Source: Paenibacillus maysiensis (GTDB lineage: Bacteria; Bacillota; Bacilli; Paenibacillales; Paenibacillaceae). Taken from it: a DNA stretch of 64,000 nt. The position numbers were made by a program, and so were the translations under genes. Positions 18,817 to 26,774 of this stretch are shown here, piece after piece. Numbering within the stretch: the stretch's first letter is position 1; each line of letters begins with the position of its first letter. The notes beneath the pieces are model-generated. The model did no database searches. It was not told the DNA's origin and saw nothing but the letters and a program-made list of their open reading frames with translations. The DNA is taken from assembly GCF_000520815.1 (NCBI RefSeq), contig NZ_ASRY01000265.1:1-64000 (forward strand), in the 5' to 3' direction.

Positions 18817-20103
18817 TTAGCTATTTTTTAAATACTTTTTTAATTCATATAAAATTGGCTTTGCGGATAATGTTGATCCATCTGAGTCCATTTTGAATAA
18901 AGACATAGGTGCCCAATGATTAATAATACTTAAATCTGGAGCCCACGGACGTATCCCACTAACGCCATTTTCTCTACCCCACTTAATAAAATCTATAGTG
19001 AAACGTGCCTGATCTTTTTCAGAAATCTCATATCCAGGTATAGGAGTATCCCAATCAGCAAAAGGACCGCTAGTTATTGCTTCGGAAGGATATGCATATT
19101 CAGCCACAAAAATTGGAAGCTTCAATTCATTGTAAGTTTCAGTGATCATATTTTTTGTGTAATTCACTGGATCTGTAAAGTGACTCATTGAAGTGGGGTA
19201 AAAACTAATACCAACTTGATCTACGTTGTATCCGTTTTCTGCTAACGTTTTAAAGTAAGAGGTCATAAAATTTGTGTCGGCCATAGCTGTTGTAATGTGT
19301 GTGGAAAATTTCGCATCCGGGTCTACTTTCTTAATTCCATTGGCTAGTGCAGCCATCATTTCCCCGTTATAATTCCAGACATTTTCTTTTAACCACTGAG
19401 CACCAAAAGAGGGTGATGTATACATATCCTGTAGTGTTTTATTTTCTAATATAGGGTTTACAGCTGTCTTAAGACCCACACTCACACCACCAAAACCAAA
19501 GTTGGCCTCATTACCTATGTTCCAGAATTCAACCTCACACCCTGACTTTACTACTTCTTTAGCCACTAACTCTCCGTATTGATACAACACATCTTTCATT
19601 TCTTCTAGGTTATATTCACTCCAGGGCTTGTTGGGTTGAGTAATTTCAGGATAGTCTTTGAAGTTAGGTGCCTGCTGGGAAAATGAATCCATATAAGTGT
19701 AAGCTACCATTATTTCTGGATTCACTTTTAGACCCAGTTCTTTTGCAATTTTACAAACCTTAAGTCCAGATTCCAAAGACAGCAGCTCAGCGTGCTCTGG
19801 ATCATTTGAAACGTCTCCATCGTTATATCTCTTGGTATTAATACGAACAAACATTTCATTAGAACCTATCCGCCTATATAATCGCTGCAGCTCTTTAGGA
19901 GTTCTAGCAATGTTGTTCCCATACTTGAATTTATAGCCTTGCTTCAAGGTATCCGATACGCCTTGACCAAGAGAAAGCGCCATTCTAAAATTATTACTTT
20001 CTATCTCTTGTGACTTTGATTTAGCAGGCTGAGCATATATTGTGGAGTCAAATCCCATTATTAATAACACGGTCACCAAAGTGAAAATCAACATTTTTTT
20101 CAT
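18817..20103 (-). CDS. Secreted GH53-like glycoside hydrolase
   Basis: The product is 428 residues with a signal peptide (MKKMLIFTLVTVLLIMGFDS, cleavage probably after TIYA). The mature part is a barrel protein related to GH53, with WNIGNEANFGF (candidate acid/base Glu199) and FVAEYAYPSE (candidate nucleophile Glu335). It is a close relative of the anchored protein at 4.1 kb, sharing AYTYMD, QQAPNF and GISFYP. It ends at the barrel, with no binding module. Compared with the galactanase at 60.2 kb the first strand is different (FRMALSLGQGVSD instead of KGADISWL), so these two belong to another branch and their substrate is open. The ATG has an AGGAGGG site. The control region upstream is copy B of the repeated cassette with a cre-like site. 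Confidence 0.75.
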   Translation of the reverse strand: MKKMLIFTLVTVLLIMGFDSTIYAQPAKSKSQEIESNNFRMALSLGQGVSDTLKQGYKFKYGNNIARTPKELQRLYRRIGSNEMFVRINTKRYNDGDVSNDPEHAELLSLESGLKVCKIAKELGLKVNPEIMVAYTYMDSFSQQAPNFKDYPEITQPNKPWSEYNLEEMKDVLYQYGELVAKEVVKSGCEVEFWNIGNEANFGFGGVSVGLKTAVNPILENKTLQDMYTSPSFGAQWLKENVWNYNGEMMAALANGIKKVDPDAKFSTHITTAMADTNFMTSYFKTLAENGYNVDQVGISFYPTSMSHFTDPVNYTKNMITETYNELKLPIFVAEYAYPSEAITSGPFADWDTPIPGYEISEKDQARFTIDFIKWGRENGVSGIRPWAPDLSIINHWAPMSLFKMDSDGSTLSAKPILYELKKYLKNS

Positions 20104-20310
20104 GTCATATCCCTCCTAATTAATGAAAAGGCTCAATACTGAAAGGAAAAATAAAATAATGTATGTGACCAATGACCGATACCATGAAATGAACATTAAC
20201 GAGGTGAATACTAAATTATTGTATTTTTTTAATGCTTCCCCCTTCCAGTTTTTCTTACTAAAAGTTCTGTTCTTTAATTTCCACCTTGCTACCAATGTAT
20301 ACCAATGGTT

Positions 20311-20324
20311 TGTTAGCGCTTACA
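20311..20324. promoter_or_regulatory. cre-like site upstream of the secreted GH53-like gene
   Basis: TGTTAGCGCTTACA is identical to the site at 9355. It lies just over 200 bases before the GH53-like start codon, further away than in copy A. Confidence 0.55.
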
Positions 20325-20401
20325 TTATTATTTTTAACTCATTTATTCAACTTTCACCATGTCAAAAAAATAGATGTTGACTGTCAAAAACATAAAAAAA
20401 A

Positions 20402-20436
20402 GCAGAGGCACATCGTTTGCTGCGATGTGCCTCTGC
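20402..20436 (-). terminator. Terminator after the SDR gene
   Basis: GCAGAGGCACATCG (20402-20415) pairs perfectly with CGATGTGCCTCTGC (20423-20436), loop 7 bases, followed on the minus strand by TTTTTTTT. A strong intrinsic terminator for the SDR transcript. Confidence 0.85.
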
Positions 20437-20513
20437 TGAAACCTTATAACCGACATAAATTCACTCAAGTGTGAAACCATGCGACATCTATTTTCTTTTG
20501 TTGCAATCTCGAA

Positions 20514-21539
20514 TCAGAGCGTAAGACCGCCGTCGGCCACAATGATAGACCCCGTCATATAACTCGAACCATCCGAGGCCATGAAAGCAACCAGTTCAGC
20601 CAGCTCTTCTGGCTCTGCATAACGTCCGATCCGCATATTTGGGAATTCTTCTGGTACATAACCGCTTTCTTGCAGTGATTGAGGAACAGCCGCTGTTAAG
20701 GTTGTAGCCACTCCCCCAGGACAGATGGCATTAATGCGAATTCCTTTTCTCACATACTCAATTGCAGCCGCTTTTGTTAAACCTGCAACTCCGTGCTTGC
20801 TTGCAGTGTAGGCAGCTAAACTGTGCTCGGCACGAATTGCGGTCGTAGATGCGGTATTAATGATATGACCGTAGCCTTGTTTCTCCATCACTTGAAGGGC
20901 ATATTTCATTCCGAAGAAGATCCCTTTCAGGTTAACATCAATCACCCGCGAAAATTCTTCTTCCGAGATCTCATGAAAGGGTTGGAATTTTTGCAAAATA
21001 CCAGCATTGTTAAATGCCACATCAATTTTTCCATAAGTTTCAATTGCTTTCTGTATATAATTCTGAACATCCTCACCTCGAGATACATCAGCTTGAACAA
21101 AAACGGCCTCCCCACCATTTTTACGAACAAGCTCCAGCGTTTCTTCTCCTGTAACAGCATTGAAGTCAACCAGCACTAGCTTGGCTCTTCTTGCTGACAT
21201 CAGCACTGCGCTTGCTCGGCCAATTCCGCTTCCTGCACCTGTGACGATGATAACTTTACCCTCAAGCGAAGCATCGTTTTTTCTGGAAGAAGGAGCAGCG
21301 TGGGTTTGTGGAGTCTTTTCTGCTACAAACCCAATTGGAGCCAAATCATTCTTAATTGCTTCTAGTGTAGAAAGGGGAATGTTCACTTGAGGAAGGGCGA
21401 CCAGCTGATCCAAAGTGAAATTGGAGGCCATCTTAAATGTTGGTTCACTTACAAATTGAGGTAAATGTTTTTGCAGTACAGCGAACGCTTCTTCATGGTT
21501 TAATAGATCACCAATTTTAATATTTTCATTGTAGGCCAT
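20514..21539 (-). CDS. SDR oxidoreductase with an N-terminal helical module
   Basis: From the ATG at 21539 (GGAGG 9 bases upstream; the ATG at 21548 directly abuts that site) the product has 341 residues. Residues about 7-66 are a helical module (KIGDLLNHE, QKHLPQFV, SNFTLDQLVALP, LEAIKNDL) that resembles the C-termini of the GH78 and GH3 proteins in this window. A linker follows, then a complete classical short-chain dehydrogenase: TGAGSGIG (100-107) for NAD(P), NNAG (177-180), and the catalytic Tyr244 and Lys248 in YTASKHG. It ends in ASDGSSYMTGSIIVADGG, typical of FabG-like members. Ordinary members have about 250 residues and no such N-terminus. The substrate is not known. The divergent TetR gene and two palindromes between them suggest TetR control. 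Confidence 0.92.
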   Translation of the reverse strand: MAYNENIKIGDLLNHEEAFAVLQKHLPQFVSEPTFKMASNFTLDQLVALPQVNIPLSTLEAIKNDLAPIGFVAEKTPQTHAAPSSRKNDASLEGKVIIVTGAGSGIGRASAVLMSARRAKLVLVDFNAVTGEETLELVRKNGGEAVFVQADVSRGEDVQNYIQKAIETYGKIDVAFNNAGILQKFQPFHEISEEEFSRVIDVNLKGIFFGMKYALQVMEKQGYGHIINTASTTAIRAEHSLAAYTASKHGVAGLTKAAAIEYVRKGIRINAICPGGVATTLTAAVPQSLQESGYVPEEFPNMRIGRYAEPEELAELVAFMASDGSSYMTGSIIVADGGLTL

Positions 21540-21578
21540 TGGGCTCATCCTCCAGTAAAGTTAATATACTTCTAAAAA

Positions 21579-21617
21579 ATGATATTATATATATCATCAT
21601 GATAGTAATACTATCAT
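21579..21617. promoter_or_regulatory. Two tandem palindromes, candidate TetR operators
   Basis: ATGATATTATATATATCAT (21579-21597; 7-base arms) and ATGATAGTAATACTATCAT (21599-21617; perfect 9-base arms around one base) share the ends ATGATA/TATCAT and have centres 20 bases apart. They lie in the gap between the SDR and TetR genes, over the expected promoters. Two TetR dimers on one face of the helix would fit. Confidence 0.7.
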
Positions 21618-21731
21618 TTTTGAGAGTGAGGATGCAACTTTACTTCGTGAACCAAGTAAAAGTTAATCCATATGCTTCGCTATGTTTAATACGGACCTGT
21701 TCATTGACAAGCAACAGGCACCTTTGCTAGC

Positions 21732-22418
21732 ATGATTGAAGCTGAATCCTGTAAGGAGGTCTTCCTCATTCAACCTAGTCAAAGACTTGAACATGAGCGC
21801 AGCAATCTGAGAATAAAGCGGCGCATAAATATTATTGAAGCAGCCCAGATCGTTTTTACCAATAAAGGGTTTGAACAAGCCACGATGCAGGAGATCGCCA
21901 AGGAAGCGGGTTTGGGTGTAGCTACCATCTTCCGCTATTTCCCTAAAAAGGAGCAATTGATCGTGTCCGTTGCTTCCAGGATTGTCCAATCCGAGTTTGA
22001 GGTGTTATCAGAAATTGTCAGGGGTAAAGGCAACTGTTACGACAAGCTGGACAGAATCTTTGGTGCACTCATCTTTTTTCAGAATACAGAGCATCAACGA
22101 AACTCTAAACTTATTGAAGCATTTGAATGTTACGTTGCGATGTCAAAAGAACCTCTGGAAGATATAGAAATCTACCAGGCACAATACAACAAACTGATCG
22201 CGCTTTTCAGTGAGCTTGCTCTACTTGGAGAGCAAGACGGCTCTGTAAGGACGGACCATATGACTGCCGATACCATCATTACCATGATGAACGTTTTTGG
22301 GAATTTTTCCAAGAAAATGGCTATGCTGAATGGCATTGCCGCATTTCATACACAGGTAGAAGAGGCAGAACAGTTCAAGATCCTGAAGAAATTATTCCTG
22401 GACCAATTAAGAGCTTAA
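21732..22418 (+). CDS. TetR-family repressor, divergent from the SDR gene
   Basis: The frame from the ATG at 21732 gives 228 residues. The DNA-binding domain is clear: NIIEAAQIVFTNKGFEQATM, then EIAKEAGLGVATIFRYFPKK, the classic TetR helix-turn-helix. The ligand-binding part that follows is all helical and not assignable. The start is uncertain. The ATG at 21732 has no ribosome-binding site, while a perfect AAGGAGGT at 21753-21760 lies 7 bases before an in-frame ATT at 21768, which would give 216 residues. Either an unusual ATT start is used or the long form is weakly translated. It probably represses the SDR gene and itself through the two palindromes. Confidence 0.9.
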   Translation: MIEAESCKEVFLIQPSQRLEHERSNLRIKRRINIIEAAQIVFTNKGFEQATMQEIAKEAGLGVATIFRYFPKKEQLIVSVASRIVQSEFEVLSEIVRGKGNCYDKLDRIFGALIFFQNTEHQRNSKLIEAFECYVAMSKEPLEDIEIYQAQYNKLIALFSELALLGEQDGSVRTDHMTADTIITMMNVFGNFSKKMAMLNGIAAFHTQVEEAEQFKILKKLFLDQLRA

Positions 22419-22556
22419 ACATCGCCTTTGGGCTTTAGATTGGCTTTAGGTTATCGCGGATTCTCAAACTATGAGACCGATGTGAAGCACATATTGAACA
22501 GGACATCCTACACTATTTTTGTTGTTTATGTACTGGACTACGTATTTTGTAGAGAA

Positions 22557-22596
22557 GAAAGTACCTAACGCCAGTAAAGGCTGGCAAGGCACTTTC
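22557..22596 (+). terminator. Terminator after the TetR gene
   Basis: GAAAGTACC...CGCCAG (22557-22574) pairs with CTGGC...GGCACTTTC (22581-22596) with small bulges, then a T-rich tail. The 260 bases between the TetR stop and the next remnant hold nothing else that I recognise. Confidence 0.6.
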
Positions 22597-22684
22597 TTCA
22601 TTTGCGTATTTTTTTGGAATCTCGTTTTCCACACGAAAAAGGATGCTGCATGTTCAATGCAGATCCCTGTTCCTTATACTCATC

Positions 22685-23151
22685 TTATTTCCGGTGTTCA
22701 TCCCATATCCGGTCTGCACGAATCAGCGCTTCATCTATGGATATATTGCCAGCGATCGCATCCTGCACAAGTTCATAGAAGGCATTGCAAAAGCCAAGGG
22801 GAATCCCGTCCTGTCCCCAATAATACTCCATACCATAAAGTTTGATCATCTTCGGATCATGAAGCAGTTGCTCCACCTCTTGCTTCAGCTCAGAGGACTG
22901 ATGTGGCATCGGCTCCTTGGTGACTGGAGCGCCGCTCACCGCTTGCAGGTACTTCGGATATTCCTCCTTGCTGTAAAAGAAGTGCAAGAACTGCTCCATG
23001 ACCTTTGCCTTCTCCGGGTCGGCAGCAGCCAGCGAGGACATGACCCATTCTGAAAGCTGTGATAATCCCATAATATGGAATCTCCCCTGACGGTCGGGAA
23101 CCGCAACCGGACGCTGCCGTTCGGTAATTCGGAGAAAATCGTGTTTTTCAT
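22685..23151 (-). pseudogene. Binding-protein C-terminal remnant joined to a foreign gene start
   Basis: From about 23110 down to 22685 the minus strand reads the last 140 residues of an ABC solute-binding protein, closely matching the intact one at 36.5 kb (PEKAKVMEQFLHFFYSKEEY against PEKRKIITQFLHFFYSNEEY). The first two thirds with lipobox are missing. In another frame, an ATG at 23151 with a very good AAAGGAGG site opens MKNTIFSELPNGSVRLRF, which does not belong to a binding protein and looks like the first codons of an enzyme gene divergent from the AraC remnant. The two pieces meet near 23100, so a deletion seems to have joined the head of one gene to the tail of another. Confidence 0.75.
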
Positions 23152-23188
23152 AATCATCCTCCTTTTTTTGTCTATTGGAGGACACAAC

Positions 23189-24060
23189 ATGAATAACGAT
23201 CTTCATCTGTCTGCAGACCCTTTCCCACTCGTTCGGGACATCGGATGGAATAAAACTGATAAGTTGTACACGCATCCGGATCGGATATTGGGTTATGATG
23301 TTTTTCTATTCGTTGCCAAGGGCTCCATGCAAGTAATCGAAGATGGAGTAGAATATATTATTGGAGAAAATCATCATTTGTTTCTGAAAAAAGGCCGCCA
23401 TCACTGGGGACTATAGATGACAGAACCCGGTACCAGCTGGTACCGGATTCACTTTAACCTCCCTGACGAGGCTTGTGACAACTACAGGGAACATTCGCCT
23501 ATTCCCGAATTGGAGTACTATGGTCCGGAACACTATAATTACTGTATTCCATTGCCGAAAAATAGAACCTCTAGCCTGCATGTTCGTCTCGCAGCTAGAA
23601 TAGAAGCACTGGTTGCTGATTACCGTACGCCTGGATCATACAGTTTGACTCATGTCAGCTTGAGTGTGTGTCAACTGTTTCTCGAGCTGCAACAGGCGAT
23701 GAGCGAGCGGAGCAAAATCGGACGAATTAGCAAGACAGATACGGTTGCCGGTCGTGTCATAATTTATTTACCGCATCATACCGAGGAAAATTTTGATTCA
23801 AAAAAAATCGCCTCCCATATGAACCTTAATTACAGCTATTTATCGGCTGCGTTCAAAGAGCAGACAGGTCAGACCATCGTGGATACCCACACTAGGCTGC
23901 GCATGAACAAGGCCATTGAATGGATGCGTAATAGTACGCTTAATATCTCTGAGATTAGTGCTCCCTCGGTTATCATAATCCTTTTTATTACAGTAGAGTT
24001 TTTAAGAAGGTTATAGGAGAGTCCCCATCTTCCTTCATGTATCATCTCTATAAACCATAG
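23189..24060 (+). pseudogene. AraC-family regulator broken by a stop and a frameshift
   Basis: With a GGAGG site, the ATG at 23189 starts an AraC protein with cupin N-terminus (YDVFLFVAKGSMQVIEDGVE, then HHLFLKKGRHHWGL). An in-frame TAG at 23414-23416 interrupts it, followed immediately by ATG in the same frame, and the text continues naturally (TEPGTSWYRIHFNLPDEACD). The helix-turn-helix part (KKIASHMNLNYSYLSAAFKE) is intact until about 23960, where the frame slips. In the next frame GYHNPFYYSRVFKKVIGESP and a stop at 24058-24060 complete the family ending. About 290 codons in all. Reinitiation at the ATG after the stop could make a fragment, but the second lesion destroys the last helix-turn-helix. 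Confidence 0.85.
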
Positions 24061-24451
24061 CGGACATTGAAGAAGTTGCAAGGAAAAAACATTGTCTTGA
24101 TCGGCTTCGTTGAATTTTAGACCCCTGTTATTTTTAAGCGAAGTCAATCGAAAATTTGCCCAACCAGTGACTTTTAAATTGCAGATACACCGCGAATTCC
24201 TGTCAATCGTAACATTCCATGCTTGATCTTTTTGTTTTATATTAAACGTGTATTGCTTCAAAGGTTTAATTCAACATGTCATTCCAAGTCAAGGAAATGA
24301 ACATATCTATATTCTCCTTGATTGGAAATGAAATAGCTTTCTCTAATCATGGCATATCTCTTTGAGGGGCGCAACTTGAAGTGTGTTAATGTTTACTGAT
24401 GAAAAGAGGGATTCAGGAATTTCCGTGCCCTAAAGGTGGGATCATATCATA
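24061..24451. other. Non-coding or degenerate stretch with weak coding traces
   Basis: No intact gene is seen. On the minus strand short open pieces follow each other in different frames, such as RPSKRYAMIRESYFISNQGE near 24330-24360 and QAWNVTIDRNSRCICNLKV near 24200, which look more like eroded protein than random sequence. I cannot assign them to a family. The stretch belongs to the decaying block between 22.4 and 26.8 kb. Confidence 0.3.
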
Positions 24452-24496
24452 GTAAAAAGAGCCTTGGACCACAGTTTCGGTCAAGGCTCTTTTTAC
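24452..24496. terminator. Strong bidirectional terminator
   Basis: GTAAAAAGAGCCTTG (24452-24466) pairs perfectly with CAAGGCTCTTTTTAC (24482-24496), loop 15 bases, with a T-rich run inside each arm. It closes the minus-strand transcript of the hydrolase and lyase-like remnant. Confidence 0.85.
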
Positions 24497-24557
24497 TACA
24501 GTTGAAAATAGCGACTGCAATGCACCGACTTGTCAACCTTTCTGCACATTATGGAAT

Positions 24558-25155
24558 TTACGACATTTTTTTCAGACGCACGGATAATGGTAAAGGATGG
24601 CTGATCGTTCTCTCTTCTTTCTCAGACTTAGTGGGTACGTTTAGACGGACGTGACAGCCATCTGTCACTAGGCTTACGCTTCCACCTGCCTCATGGATTA
24701 TGTCAAGCTTGTTTGCGCCTTTTTCCTTGGGATAGAGCACCGTCAGGAATCCGTCTCGGGCATCTGCAACCGCACGCACGTAATCCATCATGCCAGCCTT
24801 CTCGTCGCCCCGATCATAAAAACGGGTGGAGCGCCCGTGCTCCAGAGTGATCGATTCAAGCGGACTCAGAAACACCGTTTCCAGATCTGCATCATATGCC
24901 CCTTCCGAATTCACTCGACGTATACCTTTGTATAGCAAACCGGATTGCTTCTTCCGAACGTGGAACAATAAATTCCCGATTCCGTTCAAAAGGTAATTCG
25001 GCCCTGTCTTCCAATGCCAACTTCGCCTGGCGCAGCGTATCCTCCAGTGCCAGCTTGGCTCCGTCGGTGAAGAATTCTCCCCGGCTCTCAAGCATCTTCT
25101 CCGCTCGCCTGGCCAGCTCGCAGAGCTCATCGCGATTGCTGGAATTCGATGTCAT
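24558..25155 (-). pseudogene. Lyase-like gene, internally deleted and frameshifted
   Basis: The ATG at 25155 has an AAAGGCGG site and follows the hydrolase gene by 37 bases. It starts MTSNSSNRDELCELARRAEK and continues with a helical, charged stretch (LALEDTLRQAKLALEDRAEL) for about 80 codons. Near 24940-24960 the sensible frame changes, and the rest (ADLETVFLSPLESITLEH, then DARDGFLTVLYPKEKGANKL and DGCHVRLNVP) reads as a beta-sandwich C-terminus up to the stop at 24558. Head and tail together resemble the ends of heparinase II/III-like proteins, such as the one at 28.4 kb, with the catalytic middle removed. The family call is tentative. The gene is surely not functional in this form. Confidence 0.55.
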
Positions 25156-25192
25156 CTTGACATTCCGCCTTTCTCTATTTGTATCGAAAGCC

Positions 25193-26254
25193 TCAAACAT
25201 CTGGAAAATGTGTCAGTTGGCCATACAGCCATGGTATCGACTTTTCTCCAGATATCTCGTGTGAGCCGGAATGAATGTGGTAGTCGAAATTATCTTTGGC
25301 TCCCCACATTCTGTAAGTATATTCCAGAAACGTTACAGCCTGCCGCACTTGCTTGACTGGAAAGATCGGGTCCTGTTCTCCCGACTCCACGAAGAGCGCA
25401 CGCGGGGCTATGATCCCAGTTAACTCCGGCTGCTCTGCATCCAGCAAAATGCCCGGCAGGTAGTTATCGATGCAGTGATGCATCGCTAGAATGCTGCCCT
25501 GGAACGTATTCGTCCAGCCGCACAATACTGTAGCCTTAACGCGTTCATCGAGCGCAGAAGCATATGCAGCGACCAGACTTCCTCCCGAGAATCCAAAGGT
25601 GCCAACCCGCTTCGCGTCCACATCGTCACGTCCGAAGATATAGTCCATGGCACGTATTGCTTCATACACTCTCATGCCCGCCAGCGTCCTGCCGTACATC
25701 AGCAGCTGAGAGGATAGCGTGCCACATGAACTGTAATTAGGTGCCGATTTCAATTCCTCCGCCATTCGCCGGACGCCGAAGCCCATGATCTCTGGAACCA
25801 CAACAAGCATTCCCTTCCGTACCAATTGCACGGCGAATCGATTGTGGATTCCCGGGTCAGCCAATTCAGTACCATCAGGCTCCAAACCGACCGCATCAAG
25901 ATATCCGTTCCCATGACCATGACAAGCAAGAACGGCAGGCCAAAGGCCATTTCCCACCTTCGGAACAAGCACAATCACGGGTACATGCACCGCCTCCATC
26001 GTCGTATAGGCGATTCGTTCGAGTATAAAATCACCATAATCTACCCGAGCCAGCACGACAGGATCAAGTGGATGGTCTCTGTCAGGGAATGCGCCTAAGG
26101 CTTGCTTCAACGTGGTACGCAGCTGCAACTGACGATCAGCCGGAGTGCAATGCACCTGTTGTCTCTCTCTTTTTCTTCGCAAATCCTGTTCCTCATATAA
26201 CTGCTTCAGCCATGCATCTGTGGTCCAGTCCACTGTCTTCTGCCTCCGATCCAT
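25193..26254 (-). CDS. Alpha/beta hydrolase, acetyl-esterase or dienelactone-hydrolase type
   Basis: The product is 353 residues without a signal peptide. The fold is recognisable from PAVLACHGHGNG (oxyanion-hole region, about 106-117), the nucleophile elbow GFSGGS with Ser223, LFVESGEQDPIFPV with the likely acid, and the late SGSHE with the catalytic His. It resembles the large alpha/beta hydrolases (Abhydrolase_7 and CE7-like) often found in polysaccharide loci, where they may remove acetyl or methyl groups. The substrate is unknown. An AAGGGGAG site precedes the ATG, which directly follows the TGA of the upstream fragment. It is the only intact gene between 22.5 and 26.7 kb, and its GC content is clearly higher than that of the rhamnosidase units. 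Confidence 0.85.
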   Translation of the reverse strand: MDRRQKTVDWTTDAWLKQLYEEQDLRRKRERQQVHCTPADRQLQLRTTLKQALGAFPDRDHPLDPVVLARVDYGDFILERIAYTTMEAVHVPVIVLVPKVGNGLWPAVLACHGHGNGYLDAVGLEPDGTELADPGIHNRFAVQLVRKGMLVVVPEIMGFGVRRMAEELKSAPNYSSCGTLSSQLLMYGRTLAGMRVYEAIRAMDYIFGRDDVDAKRVGTFGFSGGSLVAAYASALDERVKATVLCGWTNTFQGSILAMHHCIDNYLPGILLDAEQPELTGIIAPRALFVESGEQDPIFPVKQVRQAVTFLEYTYRMWGAKDNFDYHIHSGSHEISGEKSIPWLYGQLTHFPDV

Positions 26255-26410
26255 TCAAAAACTCCCCTTCATGCACCAGTTCCTGATGACAGGCCTGATT
26301 TCCTCGGAGGCCCGAGGTTGCAGCACCCTTATCTCCGGCTCCACGCAGACATCCATTGTCTCCCAGCCGTATTTCTCCAGGGATAGCACAACCGGCTGCA
26401 CCTCTCCCAT
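26255..26410 (-). pseudogene. C-terminal fragment of an unidentified gene
   Basis: A 51-codon frame runs from an ATG at 26410 without a ribosome-binding site to a TGA at 26255-26257 that touches the hydrolase ATG. The text (LSLEKYGWETMDVCVEPEIR, then PRASEEIRPVIRNWCMKGSF) reads as a real protein end, not as random sequence, and was probably the last part of the gene that preceded the hydrolase in the same transcript. I do not recognise the family. The N-terminal part is gone. Confidence 0.4.
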
Positions 26411-26434
26411 TTGTTATCCATTTACAAGCTATGC

Positions 26435-26640
26435 TCATCCGTGCTTCAGCGTATTTCTCCAATACTCCTTGGGCGTCACACCGAATGTTTTCTTGAACAG
26501 CGAACTGAAATAAGATGTATTCGGTTTACCAACCGTTTTCCCGATTTTCGTAACCTTGTCAGCACCCGCGAGGAGTAGCTCCGTTGCCTTCTCCATTCGG
26601 TAGCCGACCAGATAATCGTTAAAATACATGCCTGTGGCGC
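26435..26640 (-). pseudogene. AraC-type response regulator, C-terminal stub
   Basis: About 65 residues remain: TGMYFNDYLVGYRMEKATEL, then VTKIGKTVGKPNTSYFSSLF and KKTFGVTPKEYWRNTLKHG before the stop. This is the second half of an AraC DNA-binding domain, of the kind found at the end of YesN-type response regulators. The receiver domain and first helix-turn-helix motif are missing, so it is not functional. Confidence 0.8.
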
Positions 26641-26768
26641 ATTGTATCCCACTGCCTTTAACCATTGACCATTATAAGCAGGGACGAAACCTGTAGCGCC
26701 TTCTCCCCAAACTTTAGGACCTCCCAGTTTTTCTCGTTACAGTTAGGAGTGCCTTCGTAGGTTTCATA
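26640..26768 (-). other. Degenerate coding trace behind the GH43 gene
   Basis: Downstream of the GH43 stop the minus strand reads YETYEGTPNCNEKNW and, after a one-base slip, GGPKVWGEGATGFVPAYNGQ and WLKAVGYNAPQA, about 45 plausible codons in two frames. They run into the AraC stub. The pieces seem to be the ruin of a further gene of the GH43 transcript. No family could be assigned. Confidence 0.35.
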
Positions 26769-26774
26769 TTTACT

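Larger units (their letters stand above)
20239..20455. repeat. Copy B of a repeated intergenic regulatory cassette
   Basis: This is the second copy of the cassette at 9302-9499, in the same orientation. The cre-like site, the TTTTAACTCATTTA piece, ACTTTCACCATGTCAAAAAA and the TTGACTGTCAA palindrome are kept in order and spacing. The terminator at the right end is better formed here. Here the cassette stands between the SDR gene and the secreted GH53-like gene, whereas copy A stands between an AraC and an MFS gene. About 135 bases of AT-rich sequence without a recognisable gene lie between it and the GH53-like start. Confidence 0.75.

Noticed and set aside
23414-23416. In-frame TAG of the AraC gene as a read-through or pyrrolysine codon
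   Set aside because: The same gene has a second lesion (frameshift near 23960), so ordinary decay is the simpler reading.
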